A DNA stretch of 64,000 nt from DASSUW01 sp963774155 (GCA_963774155.1 CAVZDW010000010.1:744001-808000); one strand, 5' to 3'; shown: positions 16,889-25,851, counted from the first letter of the stretch. Translations and numbers: made by a program. The notes: generated by a model not told the origin, from the sequence alone.

Positions 16889-18195
16889 GCCTTCTCCTTC
16901 CAGAGGGTCCGCATGAGCAGCAGACCGGCGATCACGCTGCCGGCGGCGAACGCGATGCTCACGCGGTGGAAGGCGGTACCGGTGAGCGTGAGCTCGAGCG
17001 CCACGAAGGCGATCGCGCCGCTGGCCCAGCCACGGGCGGCCTCCCACGCCTGGCCGCGGGCGAGCGCCGCCTGGCAGAAGACGCCGGCGGCCATGAAGCC
17101 GCCGATGCCGACGCACAGGAGGGCGAGGTCGATCCGGCCGGCGGTGAACTCGTCGCCGTAGAGCAGCTCCATCGCGAACGGGCCCGCGACCAGCGCGCCG
17201 GCGGCGAGCGCGGCGGCGAAGCCGGCGAGCATGACGGCGATCTTGACCGTGGCGCGGTGGAGGCCGTGCTCGTCGCCGCGGGCGCGGAACGTGGTCAGGC
17301 TCGGCAGCAGCGAGGCCTGGACGCCCTGGAGCAGGAAGACGGGGGCGCGGACGAGCAGCGTGGCCGCGAAGAGCACGCCGGCCGCCGCCGCGGCACCCGG
17401 GCCGCCGGCGAGCAGCACGAGCAGCGGGCCGCCGCTGACCAGCACCTGCTCGGCACCGGCGATGACCGCGGCGGGCGCGGCGAAGCGGACGGCGCTGCCG
17501 AAGGCGAACGTGCTCTCGCCCTCGCCCGAGATGCGGCGCACGGCCCCGCGCTTGCGGGAGACGAGCGGCGCCAGGGCGCCTCCGGCGGCCGCCGCGGCGA
17601 TCGCCACAGCGGCCACCGTCTGCGAGGCGACGATGAGCAGGGGAAGCGCGATGACGAAGCGGATCGCCCCGTCGGCGAGCAGCACGAGGCCGTACCCGCC
17701 GAACCACTGGACGCCGCCCACGAGACCGCGCGCGAAGTAGGAGAGCCCGTATCCGGCGAGGCCGGCCACCAGGGCCACGGTGAGGATCGCGTTGCCGCCG
17801 AAGAGGCGGTCGGTGATCGGCGTCCAGGCGAGGACGCAGCCGGCGACGGCGCCGGCGATCACGAGCCCGGTCAGCCAGGCCGCCGAGCGCACCGCGGGGC
17901 GCGCGTCGGCGCCGCGGGCGACGTGGTCGGCCACGGCACGCGAGAGGGTCTGCTCGATCGGCCGGAACAGCAGCACGGCGAGCAGGAACATGCCGCCCCA
18001 GAGGGCTCCGATGGCGCCGTAGGCCGAAGGCCCGAGCGAGCGCGCGGCGAGCACGTTGAACGCGTAGGCGAGCACGCCCGAGGCGAGCGTGCCCACGCTC
18101 ATCAGCGTCGCATCGGAGCGATCGACGGCGTGCAGGAGCGGACGGGACCGTGTCCCGTCCGCACCGACAGCAGCGGTGGCGTCTGCGACGCTCAC
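16885..18195 (-). CDS. Second Wzx-like flippase / polysaccharide transporter
   Basis: 436 residues from GTG 18195, with about twelve hydrophobic segments. The opening ATLMSVGTLASGVLAYAFN and LAARSLGPSAYGAIGALWG match the N-terminal helices of Wzx/MOP transporters, and LLQGVQASLLPSLT matches a conserved C-terminal half block. It overlaps the SDR gene upstream (GTGA) and the Alg14-like gene downstream. An apparent long fusion with the SDR protein is produced only by the frameshift in that gene and is not real. Confidence 0.8.
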   Translation of the reverse strand: MSVADATAAVGADGTRSRPLLHAVDRSDATLMSVGTLASGVLAYAFNVLAARSLGPSAYGAIGALWGGMFLLAVLLFRPIEQTLSRAVADHVARGADARPAVRSAAWLTGLVIAGAVAGCVLAWTPITDRLFGGNAILTVALVAGLAGYGLSYFARGLVGGVQWFGGYGLVLLADGAIRFVIALPLLIVASQTVAAVAIAAAAAGGALAPLVSRKRGAVRRISGEGESTFAFGSAVRFAAPAAVIAGAEQVLVSGGPLLVLLAGGPGAAAAAGVLFAATLLVRAPVFLLQGVQASLLPSLTTFRARGDEHGLHRATVKIAVMLAGFAAALAAGALVAGPFAMELLYGDEFTAGRIDLALLCVGIGGFMAAGVFCQAALARGQAWEAARGWASGAIAFVALELTLTGTAFHRVSIAFAAGSVIAGLLLMRTLWKEKA

Positions 18196-19191
18196 GCGAC
18201 CTCGACGGCCTGCTCGCGCAGGGCGAGGTGCCAGGCCAGGGTCTTCGCGAGGCCCTCCTCGAGGGAGACCTTCGGCTCGAAGCCGAGCAGGCGCTTGGCC
18301 TTGGAGAGGTCGGGCACGCGGTGCCGGACGTCCTGGTAGTTGCCGCCGAGCGACTCGAACCCGACGTGGTTGACGCGCAGCGGCCCCTCGATGCCCATGG
18401 CGGCCTGCACCTTGCGCGGCGAGCTCGATGATCTCGATCGGCTGGTCGTTGCCGATGTTGATGACCTCGCCGGGAAGTCTCCGCCCCCGCTCCAGGGAGC
18501 GCACGACGCCGTCGACGGTGTCGCTGACGTACGTGAACGAGCGGGTCTGGCGGCCGTCGCCGTGGATCTCCATGTCCTTGCCGTCGAGCAGGTCCTCGAA
18601 GAAGACCGACAGCGGGCCGCCCCACCACGACGCGTGGTTGCGGATGCCGTACGCGTTGAAGAAGCGCAGGATGGTGACCTTCAGGCCCTCCTCCTCGGCC
18701 ATCCGCAGCGCGAGGTGCTCGTCGTAGTACTTGGAGGCGGCGTACGACCAGCGGCGCGTCGACGGCGGGCCGAGGACGATCGGGTCGTCCTCGTGGAAGG
18801 GCGGCTCGGCCTGGCCGTAGACGTCGGACGTCGAGGCGAGGACCACGTGAGCGTCGATCTCGCGACCGAGCTCGAGCGCGACGTGCGAGCCGTCGACGTT
18901 GACGGCCAGCGTCTTGAGGGCGCCGCCGTAGCGCGGGATCTTCAGCGCGGCCATGTGGGCGATCGCGTCGCACTCGCCCATGGCCTCGCGCATGCGCGCG
19001 GCGTCCCGGCAGTCGAACTCCTCGAAGCGGAAGTTCGGGTGGTCGATGACGCCGGTGAGGTTGCTCAGGGCCCCCATCGACATGTCGTCGACACCGATGA
19101 CGGTGCAGCCCTCCTCGAGCAGTCGCTCGCAGAGGTTGGCGCCGATGAAGCCGGCGGCGCCGGTCACCCCGATCGTCGCTGGCAGGTTCAT
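18192..19191 (-). CDS. NAD-dependent nucleotide-sugar epimerase/dehydratase (SDR), single frameshift
   Basis: ATG 19191 (AAGGAGG ribosome site 8 bases upstream) opens MNLPATIGVTGAAGFIGANL with the GxxGxxG NAD site. LASTSDVYG and SYAASKYYDE (catalytic YxxxK) follow, as in UDP-glucose 4-epimerase-like extended SDRs. After EIIELA the frame goes out of register. Dropping one base around 18416-18421 restores RKVQAAMGIEGPLRVNHVG and a normal C-terminus that stops at 18192. It probably supplies an epimerised nucleotide sugar for the locus. I treat the shift as a likely sequence error because everything after it is well preserved. Confidence 0.75.
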
Positions 19192-19220
19192 GGTCCGTTC
19201 CTCCTTGCTGCGGTTCATGG

Positions 19221-20531
19221 TCAAGCCGCTTCCAAGCGGCGCTGTGGGGTGGGCAGTCGGGCCTCCAGCCCGGCCGCGATTCGCTCAGCCACGCCGAGGA
19301 TGGCCTGGCCGTGGACGATGTCGGGATAGACCTGCGCGGACGACGCGACGACGAGGCCGGGGACCGCGAACGGGTCCGGCTTGACGGCGCCGACCGGATG
19401 GACCGGCTCCGCGACGCGGGCGCGCGCGACCTGGGCCGCGATCACGTCCTCGTCCCGGAAGGCCGGGAACATGGTCTTCAGATGGTCCAGGTACTCGCGC
19501 CGGATGTCCGACGTGGACTTGTCCAGCTCCGGGGAGTCGGGGTTCACGTACTTCGGCAGGTAGACGAGGTGGCCCTCGGCGACGGCGGGATCCACGACGT
19601 GCGTGGTCTCGACGACGCTGGTGAGCGGCACCCGGCGATCGGTGATGTTCAGCGCGTAGTGCGGGCTCACGCTCTTGCGCACGCGCGCCACCAGGCACAC
19701 GATGCCGAGGTAGCGCTGCTGGTCCGGGCCGAGCGCCTGCTCGAGCTCGGGGGCGAGCATGTGCGGGAGGTTCGGCCGGATCTGCGTGGCCACCACCGTG
19801 TCGTGCGGGCGGAAGCCGGCGTCGAGCACCACGCCGATGGCGCGGTGGTTCGAGCACGGCACGAAGCGCACCGCGGTGGACGTGAGGACCTGACCGCCGC
19901 GGGCGCGGATGCGATCGGCGAGCCGGTCGCACATCGCCTGGTAGCCGCCCTCGATCGCGCCCATGACCTCGCGGCCCTTGCGATCGCGGGTGCCGGAGGT
20001 CCGGTTCATCCGCGCCCACAGGTACGTGGCCGGCAGGTCGTCGTAGCGACCGTCGAACTTGGAGTCGAACAGCGGCTGCCACAGGCGCTCCCAGAGGCGG
20101 TCGCCGCACACGCGGCGGGTCCACTCCTCGAGACCGACGGTGTCGAGCTCGCGATGGTCGCTGATCCGCTTGCAGCGCAGGACGAAGCGCACGAGCCGTG
20201 CGCGGTCCAGCGGGCTGAGCCCCGGGAACGTGAGCAGCTGCGCCGGGGTCGACATCTCGGCGTGGCGGCCCTGGTGGTAGAAGCCGACGCCGAGCTGGCG
20301 CCAGCGCACGTCGAGGCCGAGCTCCTCGGCCAGGGTCAGCACGCGGGTGTCGTCGGTCGTGACCGCGTGGTAGTAGCGGTCCACGCGCACGCCGCCGAGC
20401 AGGGTGCTGCCGGCCAGGCCGCCGAGCGTCGCCGCCGACTCGTAGACGGTCACGCGCACGCCGGCGGCGGAGAGCTTGTCCGCCAGTCCGAGGCCGAGCA
20501 GGCCGCCGCCGATGATCCCGACGCCGCTCAC
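19221..20531 (-). CDS. NAD(P)/FAD-dependent oxidoreductase (protoporphyrinogen-oxidase-like fold)
   Basis: 436 residues from GTG 20531: SGVGIIGGGLLGLGLADKLS carries the GxGxxG dinucleotide site, then VYESAATLGGLAGS gives the E for ribose binding and the GG doublet of FAD amine-oxidase-type proteins. LWQPLFDSKFDGRYDDLPA lies in the middle. Members of this group are common in exopolysaccharide clusters next to a DPM1-like GT2, as here (four-base overlap, GTGA). The substrate is not predictable; UDP-sugar or polyprenyl-linked sugar redox chemistry are both possible. Confidence 0.75.
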   Translation of the reverse strand: MSGVGIIGGGLLGLGLADKLSAAGVRVTVYESAATLGGLAGSTLLGGVRVDRYYHAVTTDDTRVLTLAEELGLDVRWRQLGVGFYHQGRHAEMSTPAQLLTFPGLSPLDRARLVRFVLRCKRISDHRELDTVGLEEWTRRVCGDRLWERLWQPLFDSKFDGRYDDLPATYLWARMNRTSGTRDRKGREVMGAIEGGYQAMCDRLADRIRARGGQVLTSTAVRFVPCSNHRAIGVVLDAGFRPHDTVVATQIRPNLPHMLAPELEQALGPDQQRYLGIVCLVARVRKSVSPHYALNITDRRVPLTSVVETTHVVDPAVAEGHLVYLPKYVNPDSPELDKSTSDIRREYLDHLKTMFPAFRDEDVIAAQVARARVAEPVHPVGAVKPDPFAVPGLVVASSAQVYPDIVHGQAILGVAERIAAGLEARLPTPQRRLEAA

Positions 20532-21265
20532 GACCTCGCCCTCGCGGCGACCTGGCGCACCATGACCCGGGCGTAGCCGCCCATGGTCGGGAGCACCTTC
20601 ATCTTGCTCTCGCCCTCGCGCTTGCCCCAGTCCAGGGTCACGGGGACCTCGGCGATGGTGATGCCGAGCCGGGAGAGCTTCATGAGGATCTCCGCCTTGC
20701 AGGCGAAGCCGCGCTCGCGGATGAAGGCGTCGCCGTAGCGCTCGTAGCCGGCGTGCAGGGCGCTCGCCCGGTAGACCCGGAAGAACGACGACACGGTGCT
20801 CGCGTCGAGCCCGCCGCCGCGGCGGATGACCGACGAAGCGGCGCGCGACAGGAAGCGCCGGTGGGCCGAGACGCCGACCAGCCCGCCCTCCTTGTGATGC
20901 GAGGCGAGGACCACGTCGGCGCCCTCGCGGGCGGCCGCCATCATCGCCTCGACGGCGTCGAGGTCGCTGGTGGTGTCCGACTCGAGGGTGACGATCAGCT
21001 CGTCGTCTCCGGCGAAGGTGAGCGCCCGGCGGAAGCCGCGGTCGAACGCCTTGCCCGGGCCCTGGTTGCGGACCAGCGGGAGCACCTCGACCGGCAGGTC
21101 GCCGTCGTGGGCCCGCGCGGCCTCGACGGTGCCGTCGGTGGAGCCGTCGTCGACGAGCACCACCCAGCCGCCGTCGCGCCACAGGTCGGGGCGCGACTCG
21201 AGGTCGGCGAGCAGGCGCGGGACGTTGGCCTCCTCGTTGTACGCGGGAATAACGAAGACAGCCAT
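20528..21265 (-). CDS. Glycosyltransferase family 2 (dolichol-phosphate mannosyltransferase-like)
   Basis: 245 residues starting MAVFVIPAYNEEANVPRLL, then WVVLVDDGSTDGTVEAA, ELIVTLESDTTSDLDAVEAM (DXD region as ESDTT) and a long C-terminal segment with FACKAEILMKLSRLGITIAEVPV. This is the DPM1-like GT2 group, which charges polyprenyl phosphate or the growing lipid-linked sugar. No C-terminal membrane helices are present. The start overlaps the stop of the sugar-phosphate transferase gene by one base (TGATG). Confidence 0.85.
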   Translation of the reverse strand: MAVFVIPAYNEEANVPRLLADLESRPDLWRDGGWVVLVDDGSTDGTVEAARAHDGDLPVEVLPLVRNQGPGKAFDRGFRRALTFAGDDELIVTLESDTTSDLDAVEAMMAAAREGADVVLASHHKEGGLVGVSAHRRFLSRAASSVIRRGGGLDASTVSSFFRVYRASALHAGYERYGDAFIRERGFACKAEILMKLSRLGITIAEVPVTLDWGKREGESKMKVLPTMGGYARVMVRQVAARARS

Positions 21266-22779
21266 CAGTACGCGCCTCTGCGATTCAGGACCACCGGGAG
21301 CGTCTGGACGAGGATCTTGATGTCCCACCAGAGCGACCAGTTGGTCACGTAGACGTAGTCGAGCTTGACCATCTCCTCGAAGGGGATGTCGTTGCGGCCG
21401 AGCACCTGCCAGAGGCCGGTGATGCCGGGGGTGGTCTCGAGCCGCCGGCTGGCCCAGCCGGTGATCTGCTCGGACTCGTGGATGACGAAGGGACGCGGGC
21501 CGACGAGGCTCATCTCGCCGCGCAGCACGTTCCAGAGCTGCGGCAGCTCGTCGATGCTCGTCTTGCGCAGGAACGCGCCGACGCGGGTGATCCGCGGGTC
21601 GTTCTGGATCTTGAACAGCGGGCCGCCGCCCTCCATCTCGTTGAGCTCGGCGAGCTCGAAGCGCTTGGCCTCGGCGTCCTGGACCATCGTCCGGAACTTC
21701 ACGATCCGGAACTCGCGCCCGCCGCGCCCGTGGCGCGCCTGGCGGAAGAACACGGGTCCCTTGGAGTCGAGCTTGATGGCGATCGCCGCCACCGCCAGGA
21801 TCGGGGAGATGGCCAGCAGGCCGGCCCCCGAGGCGACGATGTCGAACGTCCGCTTGAGCGCCCGCACCGTGCGCGAGAACTGCATGGACGGCAGGCTCAC
21901 GACCGGCACGCCCTCGATGTCCTCGATCGCCGCGTTGGAGGCGAAGAGCTCGTAGAAGTTCGGCACGATCGACAGGTGGACGTCGGGCCGGCGCACCTCG
22001 CGCATCAGCTCCAGCGTCTTCTCGTGCGGGGTCTCGGAGAACGCCAGCACGATCCAGTCGATGTTCAGCGTGTCGACGAGCTGCGTGAGGTCGGCGGTGC
22101 CGCCGAGGATGTCCGTGCCCGGCTCGTCGTCGACGAAGCCGACCAGCTCGAGGCCGTACTCGGGGTGCGTCTCGAGCTTGCGCTCGAGCAGCCGCCCGGT
22201 CGCCCCGGCGCCCACGATCAGCGTGCGCCGCGGGGCCATGACGTTCGGGAACAGCCACGTCCGGACCACGCCGCGCAGCGTCGGGACCAGCACCACGGCG
22301 AAGGTCAGGAAGAAGAGCGCCTCGAGCGGGGAGTAGATGAAGACGTCGAAGCCCTTCTTCAGGCCCTGGTTGAGCACGAGCAGCGCCAGCGAGCCGGCGA
22401 GCAGCGCGTTGAAGAGGGTCGACACCTCGTCGAAGCTCTTGCGCGCGATCGCCCGCGACTGGCCCTCATAGAGCCGGTAGGTCGCGAAGATGCCCAGCCA
22501 CGCCATCGTGATCGCCGGGGCGAGCGCCACCAGCAGCCACGTGGGCGCGATCACCGCCGGCGGGCCGATCATCTCCGCCAGGCCGTAGGTCGCAGCCAGC
22601 GACACCACGATGGCGAGGAGATCGGCGCCGATCAGCGTGCGGACGCGACCGCGGGAGAAGCCGCCCCGGCGACGCGCAGGCGCATGCACCGCGGGCGGAG
22701 GGACGATCCTCAGGCCCGCCTGGTGCAGCGTCTCCGTGTCGGCAGTTGCGGCCGTCAGCTCAGGACGCCAGCCGCTCAT
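21265..22779 (-). CDS. Polyprenyl-phosphate glycosylphosphotransferase (initiating sugar transferase, WbaP/WcaJ type)
   Basis: 504 residues. Five hydrophobic segments lie in the first ~150 and at residues ~290-312, with a CoA-binding-like Rossmann domain between them (RTLIVGAGATGRLLERKL). The C-terminal catalytic domain carries ALKRTFDIVASGAGLLAI, FRIVKFRTMVQDAE, LRKTSIDELPQLWNVLRGEM and SLVGPRPFVIHE, all hallmarks of bacterial sugar transferases. It starts repeat-unit synthesis by moving a sugar-1-phosphate onto undecaprenyl phosphate. Its start lies inside the end of the response-regulator gene (20-base overlap). Confidence 0.92.
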   Translation of the reverse strand: MSGWRPELTAATADTETLHQAGLRIVPPPAVHAPARRRGGFSRGRVRTLIGADLLAIVVSLAATYGLAEMIGPPAVIAPTWLLVALAPAITMAWLGIFATYRLYEGQSRAIARKSFDEVSTLFNALLAGSLALLVLNQGLKKGFDVFIYSPLEALFFLTFAVVLVPTLRGVVRTWLFPNVMAPRRTLIVGAGATGRLLERKLETHPEYGLELVGFVDDEPGTDILGGTADLTQLVDTLNIDWIVLAFSETPHEKTLELMREVRRPDVHLSIVPNFYELFASNAAIEDIEGVPVVSLPSMQFSRTVRALKRTFDIVASGAGLLAISPILAVAAIAIKLDSKGPVFFRQARHGRGGREFRIVKFRTMVQDAEAKRFELAELNEMEGGGPLFKIQNDPRITRVGAFLRKTSIDELPQLWNVLRGEMSLVGPRPFVIHESEQITGWASRRLETTPGITGLWQVLGRNDIPFEEMVKLDYVYVTNWSLWWDIKILVQTLPVVLNRRGAY

Positions 22780-23389
22780 GCTGGATCACGAGGTCGTGCA
22801 TGTAGGCGTAGCGGGTCGCCTCGGTGCGGTTCGCCACGCCGAGCTTGCGGTACGTGTTGGAGAGGTGGAACTTCACCGTCTGCTCGGTCACCCACAGCTC
22901 GCGGGCGATGCGCTGGTTGGTGAAGCCCTCCGCGGCGAGGCCGAGGATCTCCTTCTCGCGGTCGGTCAGCGGGCAGTCCTCCTGCGACACGGCCGGGCGG
23001 GTGTTGCGGAACCGCTGGACCACGTTGCCCTGGGCGATCTCGCGCAGCATCGTGCCCATGCTCACCGGGTGCACGCTCTTGGAGAGCACGCCGTCGGCGC
23101 CGGCGTCGAACGCCTCGCTCAGCCACTCCTCGTCCATGCGCATGGTCAGCAGGAGGCGCTTGGCGTCGGGCGTGTGCTCGGCGGCCTCGCGCAGGCGGGC
23201 GATCGCGTTCTCCGGCAGCTGCATGTCGTCGACGACGACGACGTCCGGGCGGAGCTCGGTGAGCGAGCTGGCCGCCGGGCTCCTGCCGTCGATGAACCCG
23301 ACGACCTGGAAGCCTGCGGTCTGACGCAGGGCGAGACGAATGGCGTGGACGACGAACGAGTGGTCGGCCACGATGACAAGCCGCTTCAT
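22760..23389 (-). CDS. NarL/LuxR-type response regulator inside the polysaccharide operon
   Basis: 209 residues. The receiver domain (1-120) has Asp54 as the likely phosphate acceptor (PDVVVVDDMQLPE) and Lys in GVLSKSVHP. The first acidic patch is D9-H10 rather than the usual DD, which may weaken Mg binding. A LuxR-type HTH (about 140-200) includes LTDREKEILGLAAEG and TVKFHLSNTYRKLGV. No histidine kinase is adjacent. It is translationally coupled between the UDP-sugar dehydrogenase and the initiating transferase, so it may control the operon that encodes it. Confidence 0.85.
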   Translation of the reverse strand: MKRLVIVADHSFVVHAIRLALRQTAGFQVVGFIDGRSPAASSLTELRPDVVVVDDMQLPENAIARLREAAEHTPDAKRLLLTMRMDEEWLSEAFDAGADGVLSKSVHPVSMGTMLREIAQGNVVQRFRNTRPAVSQEDCPLTDREKEILGLAAEGFTNQRIARELWVTEQTVKFHLSNTYRKLGVANRTEATRYAYMHDLVIQHERLAS

Positions 23390-24684
23390 GCTGCCACCTC
23401 CGTGAGCTCAAACTGGGCGACGCGGGGCGCCGGCAAATCCGTTGCCGGGGGACGTGCCACCGCGTGATCGCGCCGCGTGACGCCACGGAAATCCACCGTG
23501 GGCACCGTCGCGGCGACGTGGTCGTGGTCGATGCCCGGGTGGGCCGTGACGATCAGCGCCACGTCAGCGCCGTCGAGGGCTTCCTCGAGCGAGGTGTGGC
23601 GGAGCCCAAAGGCCTTCAGCTCCGGCACGTAGGGGTCGTGGTAGGCGATCTCGGCGCCCAGGGACTGCAGGCGGTCGATGATCTTCAGGCTGGGCGACTC
23701 GCGGATGTCACCGACGGCCGGCTTGTAGGCCACGCCGAGGACGGCGATCTTCGAGCCGCGGACCGACTTGCCCTGGTCGTTGAGGGCGCGCTCGGCCTGC
23801 TCGACGCAGAAGAACGGCTGCGACTGGTTGACCTTGCCGGCGAGCTCGATGAACTCGGTGGCGAAGTCCAGCTCGCGGGCCTTCCACGAGAGGTAGAAGG
23901 GGTCGACGGGGAGGCAGTGGCCGCCCATGCCGGGGCCCGGGTCGAAGCGCATGAAGCCGAACGGCTTGGAGGCCGCGGCGTCGATGACCTCGCGGATGTC
24001 GATCTGCATGCGGTCGGCCAGGCGCGCCAGCTCGTTGACGAGCGCGATGTTGACCGAGCGGAAGATGTTCTCCAGCAGCTTGGCCATCTCGGCGACCTCG
24101 GGGTTCGAGACCGGGACGACCTGCTCGCAGATGATCCCGTAGACGGCCTCGGCGCGGTCGCGGCAGGCGGGGGTGAGGCCGCCGATGATCTTCGGCGTGT
24201 TGCCGAGGTGGTGGACCTCGTTGCCCGGATCGACGCGCTCGGGGGAGAAGGCGAGGAAGAAGTCGCGGCCGGCCTTCAGGCCGGTCTCCTCGAGGATCGG
24301 CAGGACGCGCTCACGCGTGGTGCCGGGGTAGGTCGTGGACTCCAGGACGACCAGCTGGCCGGCCTGCAGCGCGTCGCCGACGACCTGCGCGGCGCCGATG
24401 AGCGGGCCGAGCTCCGGCTCGCGGTTGGCCGTGAGCGGCGTCGGGACGCAGATGATGATCGCGTCGCAGAGGCTCAGGCGCTGGGTGCGCGTGGTGGCCT
24501 CGATGTGCGAGGAGACGGCCTGGAGCCGCTCCGAAGGAATGTCCTCGATGTACGACTCGCCGTTACGCAGCTGATTGACGCGGCCGGCGTTGGTGTCGAC
24601 GCCCACGACGCGCTGGCCGGCTTCGGCGAACGCCACCGCCAGGGGCAGGCCAACGTAGCCAAGCCCCACGATCCCGATGGTCAT
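23386..24684 (-). CDS. UDP-sugar 6-dehydrogenase (UDP-GlcNAc/ManNAc or UDP-glucose dehydrogenase)
   Basis: 432 residues with the three-domain UDP-glucose/GDP-mannose dehydrogenase layout. The NAD site is MTIGIVGLGYVGLPLA, CVPTPLT and LESTTYPGTT lie in the first domain, Cys257 is in GMGGHCLPVDPFY, and VLGVAYKPAVGDIRESPS is in the C-terminal domain. The motif spacing resembles WecC/WbpA-type enzymes more than classical UDP-glucose dehydrogenase. It makes a UDP-uronic acid precursor. A GGAAGGAG ribosome site lies just before ATG 24684, and its end overlaps the response regulator (ATGA). Confidence 0.88.
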   Translation of the reverse strand: MTIGIVGLGYVGLPLAVAFAEAGQRVVGVDTNAGRVNQLRNGESYIEDIPSERLQAVSSHIEATTRTQRLSLCDAIIICVPTPLTANREPELGPLIGAAQVVGDALQAGQLVVLESTTYPGTTRERVLPILEETGLKAGRDFFLAFSPERVDPGNEVHHLGNTPKIIGGLTPACRDRAEAVYGIICEQVVPVSNPEVAEMAKLLENIFRSVNIALVNELARLADRMQIDIREVIDAAASKPFGFMRFDPGPGMGGHCLPVDPFYLSWKARELDFATEFIELAGKVNQSQPFFCVEQAERALNDQGKSVRGSKIAVLGVAYKPAVGDIRESPSLKIIDRLQSLGAEIAYHDPYVPELKAFGLRHTSLEEALDGADVALIVTAHPGIDHDHVAATVPTVDFRGVTRRDHAVARPPATDLPAPRVAQFELTEVAA

Positions 24685-24941
24685 GCAAGCTCCTTCCGTG
24701 TCTCGAAGTCGCCGAGCCTTGTCCGTAGCCCGGCAAGCAGCTCGGCGATCTGCTGCTGCTCGAGGCGCCTGAGCTCCGCGAAGAGCGAGGCAACTTCCGT
24801 GTATCCCTCTTGGTTGGCCTCGAATTCGAACACGCGGTAGCGCGCCCGGAGCTCGAGGTTCAGCGACAGTGCCGTGAGGAGGTTCTCAAGGGTCTGGTCG
24901 GTGTCCCGGCCGTTGCGTAGATCGCTGATGCTGATTCCCAC
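24681..24941 (-). CDS. Small ferritin/rubrerythrin-helix-like protein at the head of the polysaccharide operon
   Basis: 86 residues from GTG 24941. Sequence such as LNLELRARYRVFEFEANQEGYTE followed by FAELRRLEQQQIAELLAGL recalls the paired helices of rubrerythrin-like proteins, but the metal-binding EXXH is replaced by EQQQ, so metal binding is doubtful. It could be an adaptor or regulator. ATGA overlap with the UDP-sugar dehydrogenase indicates coupling. The ribosome site is weak and the start is uncertain. The family assignment is tentative. Confidence 0.5.
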   Translation of the reverse strand: MGISISDLRNGRDTDQTLENLLTALSLNLELRARYRVFEFEANQEGYTEVASLFAELRRLEQQQIAELLAGLRTRLGDFETRKELA

Positions 24942-24973
24942 GTCGCCCAGCTTGGAGCCTGGTCGGGCGTCTA

Positions 24974-25040
24974 GGAAGGTGAGATGGGAGGGGTGCCGAC
25001 GAGCGTCTTCCTGCCCCGCGGGTCGCGCACCTCACCTTCC
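24974..25040. repeat. 10-bp inverted repeat in the divergent regulator/operon intergenic region
   Basis: GGAAGGTGAG (24974-24983) is matched perfectly by CTCACCTTCC (25031-25040), with 47 bases between. It lies between the leftward polysaccharide operon and the rightward response-regulator gene, so it is placed to act as a shared operator or to form a hairpin in either transcript. Confidence 0.4.
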
Positions 25041-25167
25041 GCAAGAGCGTTCGTCACCCGGCCTGGACGCATGTCTGACCCCCCCTGGGTACGAAAATCC
25101 CCCACGGGTGTCTACAGTTGCCGTACAGTGCTGCTCCGGCAGGACGGACCCTCGGAGAGGAACCCGG

Positions 25168-25851
25168 ATGAGTGACTTCATGGATGACGTGCCACCCTTG
25201 CGGACCATCGTCGCGGACGACGACCCGCTCGTTCGTCGGTTGATTCGCGACACCCTTCAGCGTGAGAACGTCACGGTGATCGCGGAGGCCTCGACCGGCC
25301 GCGAAGCCGTCGAGCTCGCGATCTTCTACCGCCCCGACGTAGTCGTGATGGACTACATGATGCCCGAGATGGACGGCATCGAGGCGACGCGCCGCATCTA
25401 CGAGCAGGACTCCTCGATCCGCGTGATCCTGCTCACCGGCGCCGGCGACGAGTCGCTCGGTCTGCGCGGCCTTCGCGCAGGCGCGGCCGGGTATCTGTCC
25501 AAGGACATGGAGCTCGCCTCGCTCCCGCGCGCGCTGCGCGGGTCGCTCGACGGCGAGGCCGCCATCTCGCGCCGGCTGGCCATGCACCTGGTCCAGCACT
25601 ACCGCTCGGCCCCGACCGGCGGCATGGGCCTGCGCCCCGTGCGCAGCACCCTGACCGATCGCGAGTGGGAGGTCCTGGACCTCGTCTCGGGCGGCGCCTC
25701 GACCGACGACATCGCGCGCCTGCTCGTGCTGTCGACCGAGACCGTGCGGTCGCACCTGAAGAACCTGTACCGCAAGCTCAACGTGCGCTCGCGCGAAGAG
25801 GCCGTCGAGGCCGCCGCCCGCATGCGTGAGCTCGGCGGCGTCCCCGCCTGA
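25168..25851 (+). CDS. NarL/LuxR-type response regulator
   Basis: 227 residues from ATG 25168, with a GGAGAGGAA ribosome site at 25154-25162. The receiver domain has the acidic pair D17-D18, acceptor Asp62 (VVVMDYMMPEMDG) and Lys112 (GYLSKDM), all intact. The LuxR HTH has LTDREWEVLDLVSGGAST and ETVRSHLKNLYRKLNV. No kinase gene is adjacent. It diverges from the polysaccharide operon and is a natural candidate regulator of it. A possible promoter is TACAGT near 25123, about 45 bases upstream. Confidence 0.88.
   Translation: MSDFMDDVPPLRTIVADDDPLVRRLIRDTLQRENVTVIAEASTGREAVELAIFYRPDVVVMDYMMPEMDGIEATRRIYEQDSSIRVILLTGAGDESLGLRGLRAGAAGYLSKDMELASLPRALRGSLDGEAAISRRLAMHLVQHYRSAPTGGMGLRPVRSTLTDREWEVLDLVSGGASTDDIARLLVLSTETVRSHLKNLYRKLNVRSREEAVEAAARMRELGGVPA

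Noticed and set aside
16885..19224. An apparent single protein fusing an SDR epimerase to a Wzx flippase
   Set aside because: The joining segment is out-of-frame Arg/Gly/Pro-rich sequence created by a one-base shift near 18418. The true SDR C-terminus is in the other frame and stops at 18192.
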